64,000 nt of DNA from Brevundimonas sp. 357. Its GTDB lineage: Bacteria; Pseudomonadota; Alphaproteobacteria; Caulobacterales; Caulobacteraceae. This document shows, one piece after another, positions 27,256-35,104 of the stretch (the stretch's first letter is position 1; every line of letters starts with the position of its first letter). The stretch spans positions 185,834 to 249,833 of the forward strand of contig NZ_RHWX01000003.1 in the NCBI RefSeq assembly GCF_003938605.1, given 5' to 3'. The notes beneath the pieces were generated by a model that searched no databases, was not told the origin of the DNA, and saw only the letters and a program-made list of their open reading frames with translations. Made by a program: the position numbers and the translations under genes.

Positions 27256-29538
27256 ATGCGCACTTTTCTTCTTGCTTCGACGATCCTGATGGCTGCGACC
27301 TCGGCCTTCGCCCAATCCTCGCCGCACCCGGCGGCTCCGCCCGCCGCCACGGCGCCCGCGTCCTCGATCCTGACGGTCGAGCGGGTCTTCGCCAATCCGT
27401 CCCTGGCCGGGCCGGTGGCCAAGGGGGTCAGCCTTTCGCCCGACGGCGAGCTGGTCGCCTTCCTGCGCTCGCGCGAGGACGACGTGGACGTGCTGGATCT
27501 GTGGGCCGCGCCGGTGAAGGGGGGCGAGCCGTTCAAGCTGATCGACGCCCGCGCCCTGGTCCCCGATGCGGGCGAATTGTCCGAGGCCGAGAAGGCGCGG
27601 CGCGAGCGGATGCGGATTTCCCAGCGCGGCGTGGTCGAATATTCGTGGGACGAACAGGGCCGCTACATCCTGGCCCCGCTGGAAGGCGACGTCTTTCTGG
27701 CCAATCGCGCCGACGGCTCGGTGCGGCGTCTGACCGAGACGGCGGCCGATGAGATCGACGCCAAGGTCTCGCCCAAGGGGGGCTTCGTCAGCTTCGTGCG
27801 CGATCAGAACCTGTTCCTGGTCAATCTGGAGACGGGCGCCGAACAGGCCATCACCACGGACGGCAAGGATCTGATCACCTGGGCGACGGCCGAGTTCATC
27901 GCTCAGGAAGAGCTGGACCGCGACACCGGCTATTGGTGGAGCCCGAACGAACGTTACATCGCCCTGCAACGCACGGACGAGAGCACGGTCGACGTCATTC
28001 CGCGCCTGGACATCACGGGCGGCGGGGCCTCGGTCATCTCGCAGCGCTATCCTCGCGCCGGGCGGCCCAACGCCGTGGTCGAGCTTTATGTGCAGGACGT
28101 GCAGAGCGGCCAGAGGGTCAAGGTCGACCTGGGCGCCGACAACGACATCTATCTGGGCCGGGTGAACTGGGCGGCGGACGGTTCGGTCGCCTATGTCCAG
28201 CGCCTGTCGCGCGACCAGAAGCGGCTGGACCTGCTGAGCGTCGATCCGGCCACGGGCGCCAGCCGGGTGATCGTCAGCCAGACCTCGAACGCCTGGGTCA
28301 ACGTCACTCATGATTTCAAGGCGCTGAAGGACGGCAACTTCATCTGGTCCAGCGAGGAGAGCGGGTGGCGTCACCTGTATCTCCATAACAAGGACGGCCG
28401 CCGCCTGCGGCCGATCACGCGCGGCGACTATCCGGTCAAGTCGCTGGCGGGCGTGAATCAGGAGACGGGCGAGGTCTTCTTCACCGCCTCCATGCGCGAC
28501 GGCCGGGAATACCCGATCGAGCAGCAACTGTTCCGCGCCAGCTACAAGCGGACGCTGAACCCGACCGAAGTCACCCCGCGCGGCGGCTGGTGGAGCGCGT
28601 CGGTCAACAACACCGGCACGGCCTATGTCGGCAACTACAGCGACGTGAACACCCCGGCGCAGTCGGCGCTGTACTCGATCGACGGACAGCGCGTGCGCTG
28701 GATCGAGGAGAACAGGCTGCAACCCGGCCACCCCTTCTGGCCCTATGCCGAGCGTCAGCAGAAGCCGACCTTCGGAACCCTTCAGAGCCACGGCGAGACG
28801 CTGATGTGGCAGATGACGACGCCGCCGGGCTTTGATCCGTCGAAGACCTATCCGGTGGTGATGGAAGTCTATGGCGGGCCGTCGGGCGGCGGGGTGAAGA
28901 ACGCCTGGCAGCCGGCCAAGACCCAGTTGCTGACCGAGGCCGGCTATATCGTCTTCCGCCTGGACAACCGGGGCGAAGGCGACCGTTCGGCGGCCTTCAA
29001 ACAGGCCCTCTATCTGAAGATGGGCCAGCCCGAGATCGCGGATCAGGTCATCGGCGCGGACTATCTGCGCTCGCTGCCCTATGTCGACGACAGCCGGATC
29101 GCCATGATGGGCTGGTCCTATGGCGGGTTCATGAGCCTGATGGCGCTGACCGAGCCGAAGATGGGGCTGGCCGCCGCGCTGGCGGGCGCTCCGCCGACGG
29201 AGTGGAGTCTGTACGACACCGCCTATACCGAGCGGTATATGTCGACGCCGCAGGCCAATGTGGACGGCTACGCCGCCTCGGATGTGGTGAACCGGCTCGA
29301 CAATCTGACCGGCCGTCTGCTGCTGATGCACGGCATGGCCGACGACAACGTCATCTTCGAGAACACCACGCGGGTTCTGAACGCCCTTCAGGAAAAGAGC
29401 ATCCCCTTCGAGACCATGCTCTATCCGGGCCAGCGCCACGGCATCCGGGGCAATGATCGTCAGTTGCATCAGTGGCGGACCTATCTGGACTTCCTGGACC
29501 GCACGATCGGGACGCGGGCGCCGCAGAAGGCGGACTGA
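27256..29538 (+). CDS. Secreted dipeptidyl peptidase IV-like S9 peptidase
   Basis: 760 residues from the ATG at 27256, where a signal peptide begins (MRTFLLASTILMAATSAFAQ). The open frame extends further upstream, but that part is the repeat region and is rejected. The N-terminal DPP4 beta-propeller spans about 60-500, with GYWWSPNERYIALQRTDEST and AEFIAQEELDRDTGYWW, the latter holding the Glu-Glu pair that binds the substrate amino terminus. The peptidase domain has IAMMGWSYGGFMSLMAL (Ser), HGMADDNVIFENT (Asp) and GQRHGIRG (His). It removes N-terminal X-Pro/Ala dipeptides in the periplasm. Confidence 0.94.
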   Translation: MRTFLLASTILMAATSAFAQSSPHPAAPPAATAPASSILTVERVFANPSLAGPVAKGVSLSPDGELVAFLRSREDDVDVLDLWAAPVKGGEPFKLIDARALVPDAGELSEAEKARRERMRISQRGVVEYSWDEQGRYILAPLEGDVFLANRADGSVRRLTETAADEIDAKVSPKGGFVSFVRDQNLFLVNLETGAEQAITTDGKDLITWATAEFIAQEELDRDTGYWWSPNERYIALQRTDESTVDVIPRLDITGGGASVISQRYPRAGRPNAVVELYVQDVQSGQRVKVDLGADNDIYLGRVNWAADGSVAYVQRLSRDQKRLDLLSVDPATGASRVIVSQTSNAWVNVTHDFKALKDGNFIWSSEESGWRHLYLHNKDGRRLRPITRGDYPVKSLAGVNQETGEVFFTASMRDGREYPIEQQLFRASYKRTLNPTEVTPRGGWWSASVNNTGTAYVGNYSDVNTPAQSALYSIDGQRVRWIEENRLQPGHPFWPYAERQQKPTFGTLQSHGETLMWQMTTPPGFDPSKTYPVVMEVYGGPSGGGVKNAWQPAKTQLLTEAGYIVFRLDNRGEGDRSAAFKQALYLKMGQPEIADQVIGADYLRSLPYVDDSRIAMMGWSYGGFMSLMALTEPKMGLAAALAGAPPTEWSLYDTAYTERYMSTPQANVDGYAASDVVNRLDNLTGRLLLMHGMADDNVIFENTTRVLNALQEKSIPFETMLYPGQRHGIRGNDRQLHQWRTYLDFLDRTIGTRAPQKAD

Positions 29539-29550
29539 GGCCAACTCTGA

Positions 29551-29589
29551 TCCGGCGGAACCCGGCCGTGCGGCCGCCGTTCCGCCGGA
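29551..29589. terminator. 11-bp hairpin ending directly at a start codon
   Basis: TCCGGCGGAAC (29551-29561) pairs perfectly with GTTCCGCCGGA (29579-29589), and the inner bases also pair partly. It starts 13 bases after the peptidase stop and ends at the base before the ATG of the next gene. It may end or attenuate the peptidase transcript, or hide the ribosome site of the next gene. Confidence 0.65.
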
Positions 29590-30003
29590 ATGGAAAAGCT
29601 GTTCAATCATCTGGCGAACGCGACGGCCAAGCTGGCGGGGCGGCCGTGGACCTTCATCGTCTGCCTGGCGGTGGTGCTGATCTGGGCCGTGACGGGGCCG
29701 GCGTTCAAGTTCAACGAGACCTGGCAGCTGGTGATCAACACCGGCACGACCATCGTCACCTTCCTGATGGTGTTCCTGATCCAGAACACCCAGAACCGCG
29801 ACGCCGCCGCCATGCACGCCAAGATGGACGAGCTGATCTATGCGGTGAAGAAGGCCGATGCGGGCTTCATCGGCATCGAGCACCTGACCGACAAGGAGCT
29901 GGCGGCCATCCTGCAGGAGGTCGAGCGGCGCGGCCGCGATATCCACGCCGGCCAGCCCGCGCGGGCGGTCAGGAGCCGTCCGGCGTCACGCGCGGAGGCC
30001 TGA
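29590..30003 (+). CDS. Low-affinity iron permease-family small membrane protein
   Basis: 137 residues. Two membrane segments (FIVCLAVVLIWAVTGPAFKF; TIVTFLMVFLIQNTQNRDAA) with the family motif WQLVINTGTTIVTFLMVFLI-QNTQNRD, then a cytoplasmic tail (MDELIYAVKKADAGFIGIEH). This is the bacterial Iron_permease/DUF family; iron transport has been shown only for yeast relatives and is not established here. No good ribosome site is visible because a hairpin ends at the ATG. The last residues (GQPARAVRSRPASRAEA) are low-complexity. Confidence 0.82.
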   Translation: MEKLFNHLANATAKLAGRPWTFIVCLAVVLIWAVTGPAFKFNETWQLVINTGTTIVTFLMVFLIQNTQNRDAAAMHAKMDELIYAVKKADAGFIGIEHLTDKELAAILQEVERRGRDIHAGQPARAVRSRPASRAEA

Positions 30004-30014
30004 TCGGCCCCGCC

Positions 30015-30051
30015 GAAAAAACAGAGTCCAATTCGTCTGAATCGTCTGAAA
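30015..30051. repeat. Right copy of the ~36-nt intergenic repeat
   Basis: Reverse complement of 27025-27060 with one extra A. The similarity weakens but continues to about 30115 (for example GGGCTGATCGCAGT against GGCTGATTGCGGT in the left copy), which suggests a longer diverged family of about 100 bp. Confidence 0.75.
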
Positions 30052-30179
30052 TCGCTCCGCGCCGTCGGTGGAGCGCTCATGATGGCGGACGGACGGGAGG
30101 CGGCGGGCTGATCGCAGTAAGCCACGCGCAATCGCCGTGTTTTGCCGGGATTAGAGCGACGCGATAGGCGATGTTCGAT

Positions 30180-30202
30180 CCTTCTCCCACAAGGGGAGAA
30201 GG
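30180..30202. repeat. CCTTCTCCC palindrome, third copy
   Basis: Palindrome CCTTCTCCC-ACAAG-GGGAGAAGG, the same unit as at 27063-27085 and 27186-27208. It lies 11 bases from the stop of the amidohydrolase gene and can serve as its terminator on the minus strand. Confidence 0.7.
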
Positions 30203-30212
30203 GGCGCGGCGG

Positions 30213-31664
30213 CTAGTCGCGGTAGTTCAGCGCCGGGGCGCGGTCGCCCAGCAGGGCGCGGTATTGGAAGTCAGGGCCGCGGCGGCGCTCGAATTCGGCC
30301 TTGGCGGCCTGGATCGTCTCGGGGCTCTGGAACAGTTCGGCGGTGGTCAGGGCCAGGGTCTTGGCCGCCAGATGGGCGCCCTTCAGGCCGATGGTCGAGC
30401 CTGCCGCCACCACGTTCTGCCACGAGTGACCGGCCGAACCCGGCACGAAGGTCGCCGTCGACAGGCCGACCGTCGGCGTGACCCAGGACACGTCTGAGAC
30501 GTCGGTCGAGCCGCCGAAGTCGCCGCCGATCACGGCGTCCTCGATCTGGCCGACGGAGGCCAGGTCGGGCTTGGTGGTCAGGGTCTTCTGGATTTCCGAC
30601 GCCAGGGCGGTTTCCTCGGCCGTCCAGCTGATGCCGCCGACATGGCGCAGGTTGCGGTCCATGACGTGCATCAGGGCTTCGTTCGGCAGCATGGAGTAGA
30701 CGCCGCCAATGGCCTCGAACTCGACGCGGGTGCCGGTGCCCAAGGCCGCGCCGTCGGCCGCCAGCTTCACCCGCTCCAGCACGTCGCGGACGATCTCCGG
30801 GTTGTTGTGACGGACGTAGTAATAGGCCTCGGCGTAGGCCGGGACGACGTTCGGCGCCTTGCCGCCGTCAGTGATGGCGTAGTGGATGCGGGTGCGGTCG
30901 GGCACGTGCTCGCGCATCAGGTTGACCATGGCGTTCATGGCCTCGACGCCATCCAGGGCCGAGCGGCCCTTGTCCGGCGCGGCGGCGGCGTGGGACGCCG
31001 TGCCGTAGAAGCGGAACTTGCCCGAGACGTTGGCCATGGTGTCGCCCTGGCGGGCCGAGTTCACATTGCCGGGGTGCCAGTGCAGCGACACGTCCACGTC
31101 GTCGAACAGGCCGTCGCGGACCATGTAGACCTTGCCCGAGCCGCCTTCCTCGGCGGGCGTGCCGTAGACGCGCAGCTCGCCCTTGATGTTGTTGGCGACC
31201 ATCCAGTCCTTCACCGCGATGGCGGCGTGGATCGAGGCGGCGCCGAACAGGTTGTGGCCGCAGCCGTGGCCCGCATGGCCGCCCGCGGATTCCTGGATCG
31301 GGCTGAGGGTCTGCGACAGGCCGGGCAGGGCGTCGTATTCGGCCAGGACCGCGATGACCGGACCGGAACCGTTCTTGAAGCTGGCCAGGAAGGCGGTCGG
31401 CTCATTGGCGATGCCGGGCGTGACGGTGAAGCCGGCGTCGCGCAGCTGGCCCTGCAGCAGGGCCGAGCTCTGGGTCTCCTGATAGCCCAACTCGGCGAAC
31501 TTCCAGATTTCGAGCGCGGCGTGGTCGAGGGCGGCTTGATTGCGGTCGACGGTCGAGACGATCTGCTGCTGGGCCTGGGGCGACAGCTCGCCGGCCAGGG
31601 CGGGGACGCCGACGCCGGCCAGGGCGGCGGCGAGGGCGAGGGCGCGCATTGAAACGGGCTTCAT
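30213..31664 (-). CDS. Secreted M20D-family amidohydrolase (AbgB-like)
   Basis: 483 residues from the ATG at 31664, directly before a signal peptide (RALALAAALAGVGVPALAGE). M20 metal-ligand motifs: AGHGCGHNLFGAASIHAAIA (Cys/His), GTPAEEGGSGKVYMVRDGLF (catalytic Glu pair), DVDVSLHWHPGN (His), and a C-terminal HSW-type segment PGSAGHSWQNVVAAGSTIGL. It most resembles p-aminobenzoyl-glutamate hydrolase subunit B and other aminoacylase-like enzymes, unusual in being exported. It is the second gene after a TonB receptor with 74 bases between, so it may process what that receptor brings in. Confidence 0.9.
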   Translation of the reverse strand: MKPVSMRALALAAALAGVGVPALAGELSPQAQQQIVSTVDRNQAALDHAALEIWKFAELGYQETQSSALLQGQLRDAGFTVTPGIANEPTAFLASFKNGSGPVIAVLAEYDALPGLSQTLSPIQESAGGHAGHGCGHNLFGAASIHAAIAVKDWMVANNIKGELRVYGTPAEEGGSGKVYMVRDGLFDDVDVSLHWHPGNVNSARQGDTMANVSGKFRFYGTASHAAAAPDKGRSALDGVEAMNAMVNLMREHVPDRTRIHYAITDGGKAPNVVPAYAEAYYYVRHNNPEIVRDVLERVKLAADGAALGTGTRVEFEAIGGVYSMLPNEALMHVMDRNLRHVGGISWTAEETALASEIQKTLTTKPDLASVGQIEDAVIGGDFGGSTDVSDVSWVTPTVGLSTATFVPGSAGHSWQNVVAAGSTIGLKGAHLAAKTLALTTAELFQSPETIQAAKAEFERRRGPDFQYRALLGDRAPALNYRD

Positions 31665-31691
31665 GGAGTACTCCGGGAACAAAAGAAGGGA

Positions 31692-31719
31692 GGACGGAAG
31701 GCGTCGCCGCCTGCCGTCC
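31692..31719 (-). terminator. Hairpin between TonB receptor and amidohydrolase genes
   Basis: On the minus strand the stem GGACGGCAGGCG / CGCCTTCCGTCC, with one mismatch, is followed by a C/T-rich run ending in TTTTG. It probably ends or attenuates transcription between the two genes and leaves the amidohydrolase at lower level. Confidence 0.6.
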
Positions 31720-31738
31720 CCGGACGATCAGAGATCGG

Positions 31739-34700
31739 TCAGAAGGTCTTGCGGATGCTAGCGTACCAGTAGCGACCGTAGGGCTGATAGACGGTGCCGA
31801 CATAGCCGCCGCTGGACAGGGGCGGTTGTTCGTCGGTGATGTTGCGCACGCCGACGCGGACCGCCGTGCCGGACAGAAGGCCGCCGTCCTCGAACTGATA
31901 TTCGCCGTACAGATTACCCGTCAGGGTGGCGTCGACGGTCCAGGGCTCGTTCGCCGCATTGGTGACGGAGTCGTCGTAGAGCGACGAGATGTACTGGGTG
32001 AAGGCGCCGACGGTGATGTTCTGATAGCGCCAGGTTCCCGACAGCGACCACTTCCATTCCGGGCGGCCGAAGTCGCGAAGCAGATCGCCTGCGCTGCCCG
32101 AGAAGTTGATCGCCGGATCGATGTCCCCGGCGTCCATCGCGTCCATCAGCTCCTGAACGCCCGGTGACGGCTCCAGATAGTATTTCAGGAAATGCGAGAC
32201 GTTCAGGTTCAGGTTGAAGTCGCCGTAGCGGGTGCCGCGCAGGCTCCACATGGCGCCCAGGTCCAGTCCCTCGACGGTCTGGGGCTGCTGATTGGTGTAG
32301 GCGTCCTTGATGTAGAGAATCTCGCCCGCGGGGGCGAGGCCGGTGCCCGCGAACAGGCGGATGTCCTCGGGCGTCGGGGCCGCGCGCACCACGTTGGGGT
32401 TCGAGCCGCCGCTCTTGCGCAGCAGATAGTCCAGGGTGATGGCGTTCTGGCCGCGGAAGATGCCGACCATGCCGGTCTGCTCGACCCGCCACCAGTCGGC
32501 GGTGAAGGTAAAGTCGCCGTAGTCCGCCGGGATGAAGCGCGGCTGCACCACCAGGCCGAAGGACAGGGTCTCGGACTCCTCGGGCTGCAGGTCCGGATTG
32601 CCCGAGCGTTGCTCGGCGGTCAGGCGCGCGATCCGGGCCGTGCTGACGGCGTCGGCGTCGGGGAAGGTGGAGGGCGGGGTGAAGCTGCCGCCGCACAGGT
32701 TCATGTTGCTCAGCGCGCCGCGACGCAGCAGGGCCTCGCAATAGGCCCAGTCGGTGCTGGTGTTGGAGCGGGTGATGATCGTGGCGTTGATCTGTTCCAG
32801 GTTCGGGGCGCGGAAGCCCTGGGCCCACGAACCGCGAACGCGGAACCCGTCGACGATGTCCCAGGCCGCCGCGAACTTGGGCTTGGCCACGTCGCCGAAG
32901 TCGGAATAATTCTCGAAGCGCCCGGCGATCTGGACCTCCAGGTTGTGGACCAGGGGCACGCCCATCTCCGGCGAGACCAGCGGGGCGGCGAACTCGATAT
33001 AGGCCGACAGCACGTCCCGTTCGCCGTAGGTGTCGGGGTTCATCGATGAGTTGATCAGGTCGCTGTAGGTCGCGCCCGATCGGTCGGTATAGGTGATCGT
33101 GCCGTCGATGCGGCTGTCGCGGTCGTCCAGCTGGGTCTCCGTACGGGCCTCGACGCCGGCGGCCATGCCGACCGGGCCGGCCGGCAGGGTGAAGAGGTCA
33201 GGCCGCGAGATCTTGAAGTCCCACATGCCCAGTTCGGTCTTGGTCTTGCGGACCATGTCGACGCCGATGGCGTCCAGCGCCGCCTGGCTCGACGGGGTGG
33301 AGTCGCCGTAGCGCGGGTGCGTCGGGTCGCCGCCGTTGAAGAAGTTGTAGGCGTCGGGCGTGGACTTGGACGCCCACTCGAACAGGCGCGTGGTCGAGAT
33401 GTTGTCCGACACGTCCTCGGCCGTCGCTTCGGACCAGACCAGGGCGGTTTCCCAGTTCCAGCCGCGCCATTCGCCGCGCAGTCCGCCCAGGGCGCGGAAC
33501 TGCTTGTTCGTGACCTCGACGCCGATCGGACCGAAGTCGTTGAAGCGATAGCCGCTGAGCAGCAGATCCTCGCCGGTCGGATTGTAGAAATTCGTGCCCG
33601 GAATCGTCATGACCACGGACGACAGGGTGTTGATCGGCGCCTGCCGCGCCTTGGACTTGGCGTAGTAGCCGCCCAGCTCGCCGAAGAATTCGACGTTGTC
33701 GTTGATCTCGTAGCGGCCGGTCAGGAACAGGTTGAAACGATCCACCTGGGGAATGACCGTCAGGTCTTCCTGGGCCGTATCGGCGCGCAAGGCAGCGTCA
33801 ACCGTGGTGCCGTTCTTGATGCACAAGCCGTCGCCCAACTGCCGGATACAGCCGGACAGGGTGTTGGGCTGGATGGTGAAGGCCGAGCGGTTCGCGCCGC
33901 CGATCGAGGCGGCGCCGTCCGCGACGCGGAAATAGCCCCAGGGCGTCAGCGACGAGACGCCGTTCAGCGTGGTGTCGTTCTCGAAGCCCGTTCCGGCGAA
34001 CAGAGAACGGATGTCCACGGAGGCGGTGTAGTCCTGATCCAGCGTTGAAAGCTCGTCGCGGTGGTCGTAGTTGAAGAACAGGGACAGGTTGCCGCGTCCG
34101 TCGGCGATGTCCTTGCCGCCGTAGAAGGAGAAATTGCTCTCCCACATGTCGGTGCCCTCGGCGGCGCCGTACTGGGCCGAGACGGTCCAGTCGTTCATGT
34201 CGTCGCGCAGGACCGTGTTGACCACGCCCGCCACGGCGTCGGCGCCGTAGATGGCCGCCGCGCCGTCGCGCAGGACTTCAAGCCGCTTCAGGCCCGACAC
34301 TGGAATGGCGTTGGTGTTGTAGGTCAGGACGGGGACCAGGTGCTCGTTCGCCTGGGACGTCGGGTGCCCCACGACCCTGCGGCCGTTCAGCAGGACCAGG
34401 GTGTTGCCGATGCCGAGGTTGCGCAGGTTCACCGAGCCGGTGTCGCCGCGCGCCGAGTTGGACGAGGCCGGAAGATACCCCGAGTTGAACGTCACATCGC
34501 CCATCTGGGGGATGGAGCGCAGCAGTTCGTCGCCCGAGGTGGCGGCGGTCGCCTGGATCAATTCCTCGCCCACGACCGTGACGGGCAGGGCGGCCGTGAC
34601 CTTCGCGCCCCGAATCTGGGAGCCGACGACGACGATGTCTTCGACCTGGACGGCCTGTTCGTTGGCTGGCGTCTGCTGGGCGTGCGCCGTTCCGGCGGCG

Positions 34701-34762
34701 AGCAAGGCGGTGGAGGCCAGCATGGCGGCCTTTATGTTTCGACGTGCATGGACTGAACGCAT
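31739..34762 (-). CDS. TonB-dependent outer-membrane receptor (1007 aa)
   Basis: The start is set at 34762, directly before the signal peptide (IKAAMLASTALLAAGTAHAQ); an ATG 27 bases further up is possible. The plug domain (about 45-180) starts with EDIVVVGSQIRGAKVTAALP, serving as TonB box region, and has VLLNGRRVVGHPTS and LEVLRDGAAAIYGADAVAGV. The beta-barrel ends in ARYWYASIRKTF-like GRYWYASIRKTF with terminal Phe. It belongs to the large peptide/polymer-type TonB receptors common in Caulobacterales. The ligand is unknown; the adjoining secreted amidohydrolase hints at a peptide- or amide-containing substrate. Confidence 0.93.
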   Translation of the reverse strand: MRSVHARRNIKAAMLASTALLAAGTAHAQQTPANEQAVQVEDIVVVGSQIRGAKVTAALPVTVVGEELIQATAATSGDELLRSIPQMGDVTFNSGYLPASSNSARGDTGSVNLRNLGIGNTLVLLNGRRVVGHPTSQANEHLVPVLTYNTNAIPVSGLKRLEVLRDGAAAIYGADAVAGVVNTVLRDDMNDWTVSAQYGAAEGTDMWESNFSFYGGKDIADGRGNLSLFFNYDHRDELSTLDQDYTASVDIRSLFAGTGFENDTTLNGVSSLTPWGYFRVADGAASIGGANRSAFTIQPNTLSGCIRQLGDGLCIKNGTTVDAALRADTAQEDLTVIPQVDRFNLFLTGRYEINDNVEFFGELGGYYAKSKARQAPINTLSSVVMTIPGTNFYNPTGEDLLLSGYRFNDFGPIGVEVTNKQFRALGGLRGEWRGWNWETALVWSEATAEDVSDNISTTRLFEWASKSTPDAYNFFNGGDPTHPRYGDSTPSSQAALDAIGVDMVRKTKTELGMWDFKISRPDLFTLPAGPVGMAAGVEARTETQLDDRDSRIDGTITYTDRSGATYSDLINSSMNPDTYGERDVLSAYIEFAAPLVSPEMGVPLVHNLEVQIAGRFENYSDFGDVAKPKFAAAWDIVDGFRVRGSWAQGFRAPNLEQINATIITRSNTSTDWAYCEALLRRGALSNMNLCGGSFTPPSTFPDADAVSTARIARLTAEQRSGNPDLQPEESETLSFGLVVQPRFIPADYGDFTFTADWWRVEQTGMVGIFRGQNAITLDYLLRKSGGSNPNVVRAAPTPEDIRLFAGTGLAPAGEILYIKDAYTNQQPQTVEGLDLGAMWSLRGTRYGDFNLNLNVSHFLKYYLEPSPGVQELMDAMDAGDIDPAINFSGSAGDLLRDFGRPEWKWSLSGTWRYQNITVGAFTQYISSLYDDSVTNAANEPWTVDATLTGNLYGEYQFEDGGLLSGTAVRVGVRNITDEQPPLSSGGYVGTVYQPYGRYWYASIRKTF

Positions 34763-35104
34763 GAGCTTGGCATCCCCGTGTTTGATCATCGCCTCGGCAT
34801 CCCCTCCGATTGAGCGTCGTTTGATGGCCGGCGACCGTCGCGCAGCGCGCCGTCGCCTGAGTTTTTATCGATGGCGGACAATGCGCCGCACTTCGGACTA
34901 AAAGACGCCATAGTTGGCGGCGTCAACCTTTTTGGGTTAAATATTGCTGATATTAAAAATAATGAGCGCAATAATCACTAAGAAATGCCCTTGAAGTCGA
35001 CTTTTTAGCAATGCTATCGCTCGCTCATCGGATTTGAGGTCAGTCGTCGCGGTCCGCTCGTCGCTGTTCGAGGCGGGGCGGCGATAGATTGTGACGGGGG
35101 CTGC
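34763..35104. other. AT-rich divergent promoter region (342 bp), no gene
   Basis: Lies between the TonB receptor (-) and gamma-glutamyltransferase (+). It contains a GGCGAC...GTCGCC hairpin (34830-34857) and a near-palindrome GACGCCA-tagt-TGGCGgCGTC (34904-34924). The stretch at about 34925-35010 is unusually AT-rich for this genome (TTAAATATTG, AATAATGAG). Promoters and perhaps an operator for both genes are expected here; no named box was recognised. Confidence 0.6.
34904..34924. promoter_or_regulatory. 21-bp near-palindrome in the TonB receptor/ggt intergenic region
   Basis: GACGCC at the left and GGCGTC at the right with 9 bases between, in an AT-rich promoter region. It is about 140 bases upstream of the receptor start and 180 bases upstream of ggt. 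A dimeric repressor or activator site is plausible; no known regulator motif is matched. Confidence 0.4.

Noticed and set aside
27169..29946. A 925-codon open frame on the minus strand
   Set aside because: It lies antisense to the DPP4-like peptidase. Its translation is rich in Arg, Gln, His and Gly without any family motif; such mirror frames are normal in very GC-rich DNA.
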